Assembly (NCBI GenBank): GCA_028871455.1
Contig: JAGWNF010000008.1
Span: 48,913-112,912 of the forward strand
DNA: 64,000 nt
Origin: Alphaproteobacteria bacterium
Lineage (GTDB): Bacteria; Pseudomonadota; Alphaproteobacteria; ATCC43930; CGMCC-115725
Reading direction: 5' to 3'
Shown here: positions 18,052-25,908 of the stretch, in pieces
How the letters are laid out: every line of letters begins with the position of its first letter
Numbering within the stretch: position 1 is the stretch's first letter
Program-made: the position numbers and the translations under genes
The notes under the pieces: model-generated
Database searches by the model: none
What the model was told of the DNA's origin: nothing
What the model saw: the letters and a program-made list of their open reading frames with translations, nothing else

Positions 18052-18894
18052 ATGGACGAATTATTAGAGCCGATCATCATTCGTTACGACGGCATAGACG
18101 CCGAGCATCACGAAATCGATCTCGCGCTCCTCGGCGAATCCTTAAAAGGCGGTGCTCGGCTTCTCGCGGTGGCCGCCAACATTGCGTTCACCGGAGAATA
18201 TCTAAACCGGACACCATCAATGAAAATCCGCGTGCTTGCCGAAAGCACGCATGCGAGATGCTTCACAATAACGGTAGGATTCGCCGGAACGGTCCCCCTT
18301 CTTCCGCTCCTTACGGCTAGGGGGCGGAAACTTGCGACGGATGCAACGAAAGCTATCGTGAATTACATGCTGGCAAAACTCAGTGCCAAACCAAGTGAGG
18401 CCGCGAAAGCAATGGACTTAGTCCGCGATGCCATACAGGCAAACAAAGAAGTCACCATGAAAAGCCTTGAAGTGGCAGAAAGGGCTGTTGAGAAAGCCGG
18501 CGCGGAACAACGACCAGCGGCAAAATCATTTGTTGCGCCAGTGGGATCAACTGTCTCTACCGCCTTTATCGGAGAGAGAGAAAAGGCGGTAATCATTGAT
18601 GTAGAAGCCCGACGGGAAATTGATCGCGAGGAGCCCGTTGAAATTGAACCGAGCAGAACCGTCACTGTCCTAATCACCGAACTGGACGTAAAGACAGGAG
18701 CCTGCAAGGTCCAAATCCACGGTGACGACTCTGATGAGCGTTATGCAGGGATAATTACCGATCCCGTCGTGCAAAATCCTAAGAGTCCCTATTCAGCGGC
18801 GCTTGATTCGCAGGGCTGGCTGAAAGTCGTCGCAAAAGCGCACGTGGCAAACGGTGAGATACAAAGATTGACCATCTCTGATACCGCCGCCTGA
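18052..18894 (+). CDS. uncharacterised passenger protein of element A
   Basis: This 280-residue protein is not recognised with confidence. It begins MDELLEPIIIRYDGIDAEHH. It has a short hydrophobic stretch (FAGTVPLLPLL about residue 77), an alpha-helical middle rich in Ala/Lys/Glu (about 110-165), and a beta-rich C-terminal domain from about 170 (VSTAFIGEREKAVII, RTVTVLITELDVKTG, YAGIITDPVV). A GGGGG stretch precedes the ATG, and a TTGACT at 17991-17996 may be part of its own promoter. Base composition matches the other passenger, not the host. It could be a partner of the HEPN-like protein, but no pairing evidence is visible. Confidence 0.7.
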   Translation: MDELLEPIIIRYDGIDAEHHEIDLALLGESLKGGARLLAVAANIAFTGEYLNRTPSMKIRVLAESTHARCFTITVGFAGTVPLLPLLTARGRKLATDATKAIVNYMLAKLSAKPSEAAKAMDLVRDAIQANKEVTMKSLEVAERAVEKAGAEQRPAAKSFVAPVGSTVSTAFIGEREKAVIIDVEARREIDREEPVEIEPSRTVTVLITELDVKTGACKVQIHGDDSDERYAGIITDPVVQNPKSPYSAALDSQGWLKVVAKAHVANGEIQRLTISDTAA

Positions 18895-18995
18895 GGAGCA
18901 CAATTCATCGCTTTGGCTTAACAACAAATGGCAATGACAACTGGCGTGGATCATCCGGCAATTCCGGTCCGTGCCAGTGCCGCTTGCGATGTCGC

Positions 18996-19943
18996 TCAGG
19001 TCTCCCGTGCTTCCGTTCGCCGTCCGCGACCAACTGTTTCATAAGTGAGCCGACGGCCCTTCGCACCACGCAGCGCAATGGTGGCGCGCTCAACGTCATT
19101 GACGCCGAGCTTCTCGCGGTTGCTGTACCGGAAATCGTATTCGGCCAGATACCGATGCAGATGCGCTTCGGAAATGTTTTGGTACACGCCATAAACGCCG
19201 CGCTTCAGGATCGAGAAAAATCCCTCGACCGTGTTCGTATAGGCGTTGCCCTTCACGTATTCATTCTGCAAGTGATTGACCGTGCGGTGAGTGGCGAACT
19301 CTTTGCCAACCGTTTCGTATCCGCGCCATTCGTCAGTCCGAAGGTGCGACTGGCGCGACACTTGGCTTGCAAGAACGGCGCGCAGCGTTTCGGCGCGAAC
19401 GTTCGGAACATGGAATGAACGGGCTTGGCCGTCGCGCTCGACAAGCGCAACCACGGCATTCTTGTGGCCGTGGCCACGAGCGAACTTGGTGCCGACTTTC
19501 CTTCCCGTGAAAGTTTCGTCCGCCTCGACGAATTTCCCGTCGCCACCAAGCGGCGGAAGACCATCGCCGCGCTTCATGATCTCGCGGATACGGTGCGTCA
19601 GGAACCACGCGGTTTTCATGCTGCACTGAAACGTCCGTTGCAGCTGGCGCGTGCTGAAACCTTTCTTGCTGGCGGTCAGCAAGTGGATCGCCTGCAACCA
19701 CAGGCGCAGCGGCAGGTGGCTATCCTCGAAGATGGTGCCGATCCGCACGGTGAAGGGCTTACGGCAGGCGTAGCACTTGCGAAGGCCAGGACGACTCGAT
19801 TTACCCGTCAGACGCCCGATCTTGTCGCCCATAGTGCCGCAGTGAGGGCATACTGGGCCAGACGGCCACAGCTGCGCCTCGACGTAGGCGAAGGCGGCTT
19901 CCTCGTTATGGAAATGGGCGGCGGACAGAACGGGCGATGCCAT
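18996..19943 (-). CDS. IS1595-family (ISXO2-like) transposase of element A
   Basis: This 315-residue transposase has an N-terminal zinc ribbon (CPHCG about 35, CYAC about 58), a helical DNA-binding region, and a DDE-type core: VEADETF (about 143), the TDEWRGYE acidic pair (about 205), and NTVEGFFSILKRGVYG (about 242). The frame is complete, so the enzyme is probably functional. The start ATG follows AAGGAG, which can be hidden by a hairpin (see 19944-19993). It occupies the right end of the element and is read toward the passengers. Confidence 0.95.
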   Translation of the reverse strand: MASPVLSAAHFHNEEAAFAYVEAQLWPSGPVCPHCGTMGDKIGRLTGKSSRPGLRKCYACRKPFTVRIGTIFEDSHLPLRLWLQAIHLLTASKKGFSTRQLQRTFQCSMKTAWFLTHRIREIMKRGDGLPPLGGDGKFVEADETFTGRKVGTKFARGHGHKNAVVALVERDGQARSFHVPNVRAETLRAVLASQVSRQSHLRTDEWRGYETVGKEFATHRTVNHLQNEYVKGNAYTNTVEGFFSILKRGVYGVYQNISEAHLHRYLAEYDFRYSNREKLGVNDVERATIALRGAKGRRLTYETVGRGRRTEARET

Positions 19944-19993
19944 AGCTTTTCTCCTTATGGGAGAAAGCTAATCCTTGGGGCTGGGGTTGTCAA
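19944..19993 (-). promoter_or_regulatory. transposase promoter with fold-back hairpin over the ribosome site
   Basis: On the minus strand TTGACA (19988-19993, touching the inverted repeat) is followed after 17 bases by TAGCTT (19965-19970). TAGCTTTCTCC can pair with GGAGAAAAGCTA, with loop CATAA, burying the AAGGAG ribosome site next to the ATG. A transcript from this promoter would begin in the loop and lack the left arm. A read-through transcript from outside would contain both arms. This is the logic of fold-back inhibition known from IS10. Confidence 0.6.
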
Positions 19994-20023
19994 GTGTAAC
20001 GTCGCCTAAATTTTAATCAGACA
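19991..20023 (-). repeat. right terminal inverted repeat of element A
   Basis: It is the partner of 16880-16911. Its inner end contributes the first bases of the transposase -35 box. Confidence 0.88.
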
Positions 20024-20193
20024 CGCCGGAGCTGGCTAAAAACCCCGCAGATCGTGCTTATCCACAGGGCAAACCGACCGAAAACCGCCGGTGGCCGAGA
20101 CCTCGGCGATGGCATGAATCTTGAGTTCGCAGAGGCGGCCGCTCGCGTGGGGAGTGAGCCTCGCTATTGGCCCGACGGGAGGGGTTCTGTTCG

Positions 20194-21600
20194 ATGCGTT
20201 CGAATCGCGTGATCGCTTCATGGATAAGAGTCGCGCTCCGGCTGCTGCCGGTGGTCGCGTTCGCGGTGATGCTGCCGCTGCTCTCGGCCCAGGCGCAGCA
20301 GACGACGCCGCCGGCTCCGCCGCCACCGGCCGCCTGCGGCGGCAACGTGACGGAGAAGTGCACGCCCAATTCGGGCGACACCGCATGGATGCTGGCGTCC
20401 GTCGCGCTCGTGCTGATGATGACGGTGCCGGGCCTCGGCCTCTTCTACGGCGGCATGGTGCGCAAGAAGAACGTCGGCGACACCGTGATGACGAGCTTCC
20501 TCATCACCTGTCTCGTCACCGTGCTGTGGGCGGTGTGCAATTACAGCTTCGCCTTCCGCGCCGGCACGCCGTTCATCGGCGGCCTCGATCGCGCTTTCCT
20601 GCAAGGCATCTTGAGCGACATCTCGAACAACACCGGCAATCCCAATCCGCTGGCGCCGACGATTCCCGAAACCGTCTACATGTGCTTCCAGATGACGTTC
20701 GCGATCATCACGCCGGCGCTGATCGCCGGCTCGTTCGCCGAACGCATGAAGTTCTCGTCGATGTGCGTGTTCATCGCACTGTGGGCGACGCTGGTCTACG
20801 CGCCGATCGCGCATTGGGTCTGGGGACCGGATGGCTTCCTCAACAGCACCAATCCCAACGCCTACGTGAAAGTGCTCGACTTCGCCGGCGGCACGGTGGT
20901 GCACATCAATGCCGGCGTCGCCGGTCTGATGACGGCGCTGGTGCTCGGCAAGCGCAAGAGCACCGGCCCGGCGCATAACATGGTGCTTACTTTCATCGGC
21001 GCATCGCTGCTGTGGGTCGGCTGGTTCGGCTTCAACGCCGGCTCGGCGGTTTCCGCCGGCATGCAGGCCGGCATGGCGATGACCGTGACACAGATCGCCA
21101 CCGCGGCGGCGGGTTTGGCGTGGATGATCGTCGAGTGGGCATTGCGCGGCAAGCCGACGGTCGTCGGCATCTGCTCCGGCGCCGTCGCAGGGCTCGTCGC
21201 GATCACGCCCGCTTCGGGCTTCGTCGGCCCGGTCGGCTCGCTGGTGATTGGCGCCGCCGCCGGCATCATTTGCTACTGGGGCGCGACTGGCCTCAAGCAC
21301 GCTTTCGGTTACGACGACGCGCTCGATGCCTTCGGCGTCCATGCCGTCGGCGGCATCGTCGGAGCGCTGCTCACCGGCGTCTTCGCGATCCAGCAATACG
21401 GCGGCACGCCCGGTCTGATCGAAGGCAATGCCGGCCAGGTGCTGAACCAGGCCGAAGGCATCCTCATCGTCCTGGTCTACGACGCCGTCGTCACGTTGAT
21501 CATTCTCAAGGTGATCGACCTGGTGATGGGTCTGCGCGTCGACGAGGAGGTCGAGCGCGACGGCCTCGACCTCGCGCTCCACGGCGAGATCATCCAGTAA
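20194..21600 (+). CDS. amt: ammonium transporter (Amt family), copy 2
   Basis: This is a 468-residue Amt channel with an N-terminal signal peptide (VALRLLPVVAFAVMLPLLSAQAQ), as in AmtB-type proteins. Diagnostic segments are GLGLFYGGMVRKKN, AHWVWGPDG, VLDFAGGTVVHINAGVAGL (first pore His) and DDALDAFGVHAVGGIVGALLTG (second). The start ATG at 20194 follows GGGAGGGG; the TTG at 20167 is a weaker choice. Element A has separated the gene from whatever lay upstream, leaving about 170 bases of leader. No glnK is adjacent. It ends in a strong terminator. Confidence 0.94.
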   Translation: MRSNRVIASWIRVALRLLPVVAFAVMLPLLSAQAQQTTPPAPPPPAACGGNVTEKCTPNSGDTAWMLASVALVLMMTVPGLGLFYGGMVRKKNVGDTVMTSFLITCLVTVLWAVCNYSFAFRAGTPFIGGLDRAFLQGILSDISNNTGNPNPLAPTIPETVYMCFQMTFAIITPALIAGSFAERMKFSSMCVFIALWATLVYAPIAHWVWGPDGFLNSTNPNAYVKVLDFAGGTVVHINAGVAGLMTALVLGKRKSTGPAHNMVLTFIGASLLWVGWFGFNAGSAVSAGMQAGMAMTVTQIATAAAGLAWMIVEWALRGKPTVVGICSGAVAGLVAITPASGFVGPVGSLVIGAAAGIICYWGATGLKHAFGYDDALDAFGVHAVGGIVGALLTGVFAIQQYGGTPGLIEGNAGQVLNQAEGILIVLVYDAVVTLIILKVIDLVMGLRVDEEVERDGLDLALHGEIIQ

Positions 21601-21624
21601 ACCGCGTTCCTCCTGTGGTGCCTC

Positions 21625-21652
21625 GGGGCGGCGCAAGCCGCCCCTTTTTTTT
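21625..21652 (+). terminator. intrinsic terminator after amt copy 2
   Basis: An 8-bp stem GGGGCGGC / GCCGCCCC with a GCAA tetraloop is followed by eight T residues. Confidence 0.95.
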
Positions 21653-21658
21653 GCGTGG

Positions 21659-22006
21659 TCAGGGAAACCGCCAGAATACATACGCGATACTGGCCAGGAG
21701 CGCGGCAAGGTAGAGCCATTTCAGCCATCGCGGGAAGTCGGCTTTTGTCGGGCGCCAGCTGGTGCGTTGGGTGACTGCGGCGACGAGAAAGAATGCGCCG
21801 ACGCACGCGAAGGGTCCGGCATTGAGGAGCCATCCCTGCCAGGGATGGACATAGAAGTAATAGCCGTGGTCGTTCATCCTGACGACCAAGCCGGTCGCGG
21901 TGTCCGGCCGTGTTGGGCCGGTGCGCGCCAGATATTCGAAGTAGCCGAGGCAGGCGAAGAAGCCGATGCCCGTCAGCGCCATAAGGTGAGGAGCCGCGCG
22001 CTTCAC
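21659..22006 (-). CDS. small membrane protein, three predicted helices
   Basis: This 115-residue protein has hydrophobic segments at about 7-26 (LMALTGIGFFACLGYFEYLA), 60-80 (LLNAGPFACVGAFFLVAAV) and 95-112 (WLKWLYLAALLASIAYVFW). The loop after the first helix is aromatic-rich (NDHGYYFYVHPWQGW). I do not recognise the family. It is divergent from ftsK. Confidence 0.6.
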   Translation of the reverse strand: MKRAAPHLMALTGIGFFACLGYFEYLARTGPTRPDTATGLVVRMNDHGYYFYVHPWQGWLLNAGPFACVGAFFLVAAVTQRTSWRPTKADFPRWLKWLYLAALLASIAYVFWRFP

Positions 22007-22132
22007 GGCCGGTCGACCTCCCGTCCGCGGCCAGTCCGGGTGCAGATTTTCCAGATCTGAGGGGTAGTAGCGATGGCGGTCGAGGCTTCCAACCGCAGTC
22101 CTGTTGTTAGCGCCCGCGTATTCGGCACTTCC

Positions 22133-22171
22133 TTGGCGATCCTCGAGTCTTAGAGTATGATTAACGCGTTA
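22133..22171 (+). promoter_or_regulatory. sigma-70-type promoter of ftsK with palindrome at the start site
   Basis: TTGGCG (22133-22138), a 17-base spacer and TATGAT (22156-22161) form a good housekeeping promoter. The spacer holds a GANTC methylation site (GAGTC, 22145-22149). The palindrome TAACGCGTTA (22162-22171) covers the expected transcription start. Confidence 0.6.
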
Positions 22172-22214
22172 TCCCCGGGAATCACAGAGTTTTCCCCCGG
22201 AAAAAGGACTCGCC

Positions 22215-24542
22215 ATGGTGAGTATCGACGCCGGCCGGAGCCGGAGCCGCCCGCGTGAAGGCGTTCACTGGTCGCGCCTCGGCCAGCGCCTTCTCGGCGG
22301 CCTGCTGCTGCTCGCCGCGCTGTTCGCCGGCTTGGCGTTGGCGAGCTTCGATCCGCACGACCCGTCGTGGAACCATGCCGTCACCGGTCCGGTGCGCAAC
22401 GTCATGGCCCTGCCCGGCGCCCGGTTCGCCGATGTGCTGCTCCAGGCCTTTGGCGCGGCCGCCGTGCTGGTGCCGTTGGTCCTCGCCGACTGGGCGGCGC
22501 GCCTGCTGTCGCAGCACGGCCTGAAACGGCTCTGGCTCAAGCTGCTGGTGGCGCCGTGGACCGTGCCGCTGGCGGCGCTGGCGATGTCGATCCTGCCGGC
22601 GCCACAGTGGTGGCCGATCCGCTCCGGCATCGGCGGCTTCGCCGGCGAGCTGGCGCGTCGCGGCGCCGGTCACCTCAACATCGCGCCGCCGGTCTCGGCG
22701 ATGGCCGCCGCGGCGCTGGTCGGCGTGCTGCTGCTTTATGTGCTGGGCCCGGGCGGTCGCGCCGCGCGCGCGCCGCGCGAACGGCGGCCGACGCCAAAAG
22801 CGTGGCTCTTCTTCCGGCTGCCGGCGTTGCGCCTGCCGCGCATGCGGCGTGCCGCGATCGATCGCGGGCCGGCGCTCGAAACCGGTCCGCGCCGCGAGCC
22901 GCTTCTGCTCGACGCCACCGGTGCCGAGAGCTTCGACAACGACGACGAGCCCGTCGCGTCGCCGCGCCGTTCGGCCGCAGTCGATCTGCCGCCGCGCGAA
23001 CGCAAAATCCGGCGGCTGCGCCAGGCGTCGCTCGCGCTCGAAGCGGCGGATCAGATGCTGCCGTCGCTCGATCTCTTGGCCGAGGTGCCGCCGTCGCGCA
23101 CCGCGGCGGTCAACGAAGAGGCACTCCAGCAGAATGCGCGCCTGCTCGAATCCGTGCTTGAGGATTTCGGCATTCGCGGCCAAATCGTCAAAGTCCGGCC
23201 CGGACCGGTGGTCGCGCTCTATGAGCTCGAGCCTGCCGCCGGCATCAAGGCGTCGCGCGTCATCGGTCTGGCCGACGACATCGCTCGCTCGATGAGTGCG
23301 CTGTCGGCGCGCGTCGCCGTGATTCCCGGCCGCTCGGTGCTCGGCATCGAGCTGCCCAATGCGCGCGCCGAGATGGTCTTCTTGCGCGAGCTGCTGGCCT
23401 CCGAGGCCTACGAGCGCAGCAACGCCAAGCTGCCGCTGGTGCTGGGCAAGGACATCGGCGGCGCGCCGATGATCGCCGATCTCCAGCGCATGCCGCATCT
23501 GCTCATCGCCGGCACCACCGGCTCGGGCAAGTCGGTCGGCATCAACACCATGATCCTGTCGATCCTTTATCGGCTGTCGTCGGATCAGTGCAAGTTCATC
23601 ATGATCGACCCCAAGATGCTCGAGCTGTCGATGTACGACGACATTCCGCATCTCCTGGCGCCGGTCGTCACCGAGCCGCGCAAGGCGGTGGTCGCGCTCA
23701 AGTGGACGGTGCGCGAGATGGAGAACCGCTATCGCGCGATGTCGAAGCTCGGCGTGCGTAACATCGAGGGCTACAACCAACGCATCGCCGAAGCCAAGGC
23801 CAAGGGCGAGGTACTGATGCGCCGCGTCCAGACCGGCTTCGACGAGGAGACCGGCAAGCCGATTTTCGAGGAGCAGCCGCTGTCGAACGAGCCGCTACCG
23901 CTGATCGTCGTCGTCGTGGACGAGATGGCGGACCTCATGCTGGTTGCCGGCAAGGACATTGAACATGCGGTGCAGCGCCTGGCGCAGATGGCGCGCGCCG
24001 CCGGCATCCATATCATCATGGCGACACAGCGGCCGTCGGTCGACGTCATCACCGGCACGATCAAGGCCAATTTCCCGACGCGCATCAGCTTCCAGGTGAC
24101 GAGCAAGATCGACAGCCGCACCATCCTGGGCGAGGCCGGCGCCGAGCAGCTCCTGGGCCGCGGCGACATGCTGCACATGGCGGGCGGCGGCCGCATCACG
24201 CGCGTTCACGGCCCCTTCGTCTCCGACCAGGAGGTCGAAGCTGTCGTCCGCTTCCTCAAGGACAACGGTCCGCCGCCCACATATCTCGAGGATGTCACCG
24301 CCGACGAGGAGGACGAGATGGCCTTCGCCGAGGACGACGAGGGCTCAGGCGACCAGCTCTACGACCAGGCGGTCAATCTCGTGCTGCGCGAGCGCAAGGC
24401 CTCGACCAGCTTCGTGCAGCGCCATCTCCAGATCGGCTACAACCGCGCCGCGCGCATCGTCGAGCGCATGGAATCCGAGGGCGTCATCACCGCTGCCAAT
24501 CACGTCGGCAAGCGCGAGGTCCTAGGCCGCGGCCGCGATTGA
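22215..24542 (+). CDS. ftsK: DNA translocase FtsK
   Basis: This 775-residue cell-division ATPase pumps and orients chromosomal DNA at the septum. The N-terminus has four membrane segments (first [20 protein letters not shown]). Next come a linker of about 140 residues, the alpha/beta motor with Walker [13 protein letters not shown] (about 432) and a Walker B region [13 protein letters not shown], and the C-terminal gamma winged helix ([21 protein letters not shown]) that reads KOPS sites. The linker is short compared with E. coli, as is usual in Alphaproteobacteria. The ATG at 22215 has AAAAAGGA upstream. Confidence 0.96.
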   Translation: MVSIDAGRSRSRPREGVHWSRLGQRLLGGLLLLAALFAGLALASFDPHDPSWNHAVTGPVRNVMALPGARFADVLLQAFGAAAVLVPLVLADWAARLLSQHGLKRLWLKLLVAPWTVPLAALAMSILPAPQWWPIRSGIGGFAGELARRGAGHLNIAPPVSAMAAAALVGVLLLYVLGPGGRAARAPRERRPTPKAWLFFRLPALRLPRMRRAAIDRGPALETGPRREPLLLDATGAESFDNDDEPVASPRRSAAVDLPPRERKIRRLRQASLALEAADQMLPSLDLLAEVPPSRTAAVNEEALQQNARLLESVLEDFGIRGQIVKVRPGPVVALYELEPAAGIKASRVIGLADDIARSMSALSARVAVIPGRSVLGIELPNARAEMVFLRELLASEAYERSNAKLPLVLGKDIGGAPMIADLQRMPHLLIAGTTGSGKSVGINTMILSILYRLSSDQCKFIMIDPKMLELSMYDDIPHLLAPVVTEPRKAVVALKWTVREMENRYRAMSKLGVRNIEGYNQRIAEAKAKGEVLMRRVQTGFDEETGKPIFEEQPLSNEPLPLIVVVVDEMADLMLVAGKDIEHAVQRLAQMARAAGIHIIMATQRPSVDVITGTIKANFPTRISFQVTSKIDSRTILGEAGAEQLLGRGDMLHMAGGGRITRVHGPFVSDQEVEAVVRFLKDNGPPPTYLEDVTADEEDEMAFAEDDEGSGDQLYDQAVNLVLRERKASTSFVQRHLQIGYNRAARIVERMESEGVITAANHVGKREVLGRGRD

Positions 24543-24639
24543 TCGCGGCCGTCGATCGCCTGCGTCCATAAAACCGCCACAAAGCGCGGCGTTATGATCG
24601 TGCGAGAAGTCTCGACAACCTGCCGCCGGACCCCGATAT

Positions 24640-25293
24640 ATGAGCCGCATGTCGTCCCGCCCGCCCGCGCGCGGCCCGTCGCGCCGCCTCGTTCTCGCCG
24701 GCCTCGCTGCTGCGCTGGCGCTGCCGCGTGCCGCGCGTGCCGCGCTCAAGCCCGCCGACCAGTTCGCGCTCCAGCGCGTCCAGACCTATCTCAACGGCAT
24801 CCATACCATGGTGTCGAAGTTCGATCAGGTCGCGGGCAACGGCGCCACCGCCACCGGCATGATCTATCTCCAGCGGCCGGGCCACATGCGCATCGTCTAC
24901 AATCCACCGCATCCGATCCTGATCGTCGCCACCAACGGCGAGGTCTACTACTACGATGCCGCGCTCGGCCAGTCGACTTGGGTCAATCTCGACGAAACGC
25001 CCGCCTGGTTCCTGCTGCAGAACTTCGTCGAGCTCGGCGGCGACATTCAGCCTGAGGACGTGCAGCATACGCCCGGCGCGCTGCGCGTCACGGTGAGCGA
25101 GGCCAAGCATCCCGATCGCGGCCGCGTCACCATGGTCTTCTCGGAGCAGCCGATGGAGCTGCGCCAGTGGACGGTGGTCGACGCCCAGAACAAGACGGTG
25201 ACCGTGACGCTCGACAGCCCGCAATTCGGCGTGCCGGTCAATCCGCAGCTTTTCATCTGGCAGCCGCCGGGCGCCGCGCCGTCCGGCGGCTGA
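24640..25293 (+). CDS. lolA: LolA-family outer-membrane lipoprotein carrier
   Basis: This 217-residue periplasmic carrier moves lipoproteins from LolCDE to the outer membrane. The signal peptide has a twin-Arg start (SRRLVLAGLAAALALPRAARA), so either Sec or Tat export is possible. The mature part has the LolA fold pattern: VQTYLNGIHTMVSKFDQV, GMIYLQRPGHMRIVYNPP, ILIVATNGEVYYYDAALGQ, and a C-terminal VTVTLDSPQFGVPVNPQLF. It lies 97 bases after ftsK, an arrangement frequent in Alphaproteobacteria. Confidence 0.9.
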   Translation: MSRMSSRPPARGPSRRLVLAGLAAALALPRAARAALKPADQFALQRVQTYLNGIHTMVSKFDQVAGNGATATGMIYLQRPGHMRIVYNPPHPILIVATNGEVYYYDAALGQSTWVNLDETPAWFLLQNFVELGGDIQPEDVQHTPGALRVTVSEAKHPDRGRVTMVFSEQPMELRQWTVVDAQNKTVTVTLDSPQFGVPVNPQLFIWQPPGAAPSGG

Positions 25294-25359
25294 GCGCGCA
25301 GACCTCCCCCGCGATATCCGCGCTGGTGGCCCGGCACGCCTCCATCAATATGTTCCTCC

Positions 25360-25560
25360 GTGCCGACTGCCGATCCCCGACAAGTCAATGATTCCGCGCC
25401 GCTGGTCGGCGTGCAGTGTTACACGCGGCTGGTGCGCGGCCAGCCCACTCATGCGGTGTTCGAGAAATACCTCGATGCCGTGCGGCAGGGCGCCGGCGCG
25501 CTGCCGCTGCTGATTTTGGCGCTCGACGAGATTCCGCCCGAAACGCTGGTGGCGGCTGCA
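25360..25560 (+). pseudogene. N-terminal remnant of a gamma-glutamyl-GABA hydrolase-like (peptidase C26) gene
   Basis: The first 65 or so codons from GTG read PLVGVQCYTRLVRGQPTH, then EKYLDAVRQGAGALPLLI, then ALDEIPPETL. This is the start of a class I glutamine-amidotransferase-like hydrolase. The similarity then stops and the frame ends at 25635 without the catalytic Cys and His region. This is a broken gene at the left side of the decayed region that now carries element B. The assignment is by recognition of the N-terminal pattern only. Confidence 0.55.
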
Positions 25561-25716
25561 CCTAAATCGGACATGGGCGCGCCGCGCGAATTGCATGGCT
25601 CGCCCCTAAAATCGCCCCAGTCGTTTCCTATTTAAGACGCCAGAAGCCATCCGCGGCTTCGCCGTGGATGGGCCGGGGGGCCGCATTAGACCCTTCGACT
25701 CCTCAAAGGGACTTCG

Positions 25717-25757
25717 GGCGCCCGGCCACTCCCCCCTGGTCGGGCGCCTTTTATTTT
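25717..25757 (+). terminator. intrinsic terminator whose T-tract was the target of element B
   Basis: An 11-bp stem GGCGCCCGGCC / GGTCGGGCGCC (one G-U pair) with a C-rich loop is followed by TTTTATTTT. Element B inserted directly after this tract and duplicated eight of its bases. Another hairpin (about 25643-25672) lies upstream. The 180 bases before it contain no gene I can support, and a small RNA ending here is possible. Confidence 0.7.
25750..25757 (+). repeat. left copy of 8-bp target-site duplication TTTATTTT
   Basis: It is identical to 28577-28584 and directly abuts the left inverted repeat of element B. The 8-bp length is typical of the IS1595 family. Confidence 0.9.
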
Positions 25758-25779
25758 GGCACCAATATACTTGGCTCAG
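25758..25779 (+). repeat. left terminal inverted repeat of element B
   Basis: It begins GGCACCAATATACTTGG and ends CTCAG. It differs from the reverse complement of 28555-28576 at two positions. Confidence 0.92.
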
Positions 25780-25878
25780 AGGACTTGGTTTTCCGCCGTT
25801 TTTGGCGTATCGCTATTTCGCGGCATGGCTCGGCAAGACACGTCATGCCAAGGCATGGTCCGGCGCGGCCGGTGACGG

Positions 25879-25903
25879 AAAGAGCCCCTTGGTGGGGCTC
25901 TTT
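25879..25903 (-). terminator. hairpin terminator after the winged-helix-like passenger
   Basis: AAAGAGCCCC pairs perfectly with GGGGCTCTTT across a five-base loop, just downstream of the passenger stop. The T-tract is short (TTT), so it may be a weak or bidirectional terminator. Confidence 0.6.
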
Positions 25904-25908
25904 CTCAT

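Larger units (their letters stand above)
16880..20023. mobile_element. IS1595-family transposon with passenger genes (element A)
   Basis: A 3.1-kb AT-richer insert is bounded by near-identical terminal inverted repeats of 32-33 bp beginning TGTCTGATTAAA and ending GGCGACGTTACACTTG. It carries an ISXO2-like transposase at the right end and three passenger genes. It lies 16 bases after the phosphatase-kinase stop and 170 bases before the second amt. The flanks (CCCAAACC on the left, CGCCGGAG on the right) show no 8-bp duplication, so the insertion is old or one end has been rearranged. Confidence 0.85.

Noticed and set aside
16872..20031. Target-site duplication for element A
   Set aside because: The eight bases flanking each end differ (CCCAAACC versus CGCCGGAG), also after shifting the ends by one base. 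No duplication can be claimed.
20024..20193. Sigma-54 promoter (GG-N10-GC) before amt copy 2
   Set aside because: The closest candidate, around CTGGCTAAAAACCCCGCAG, has the wrong spacing (11 bases between GG and GC) and poor flanking match.
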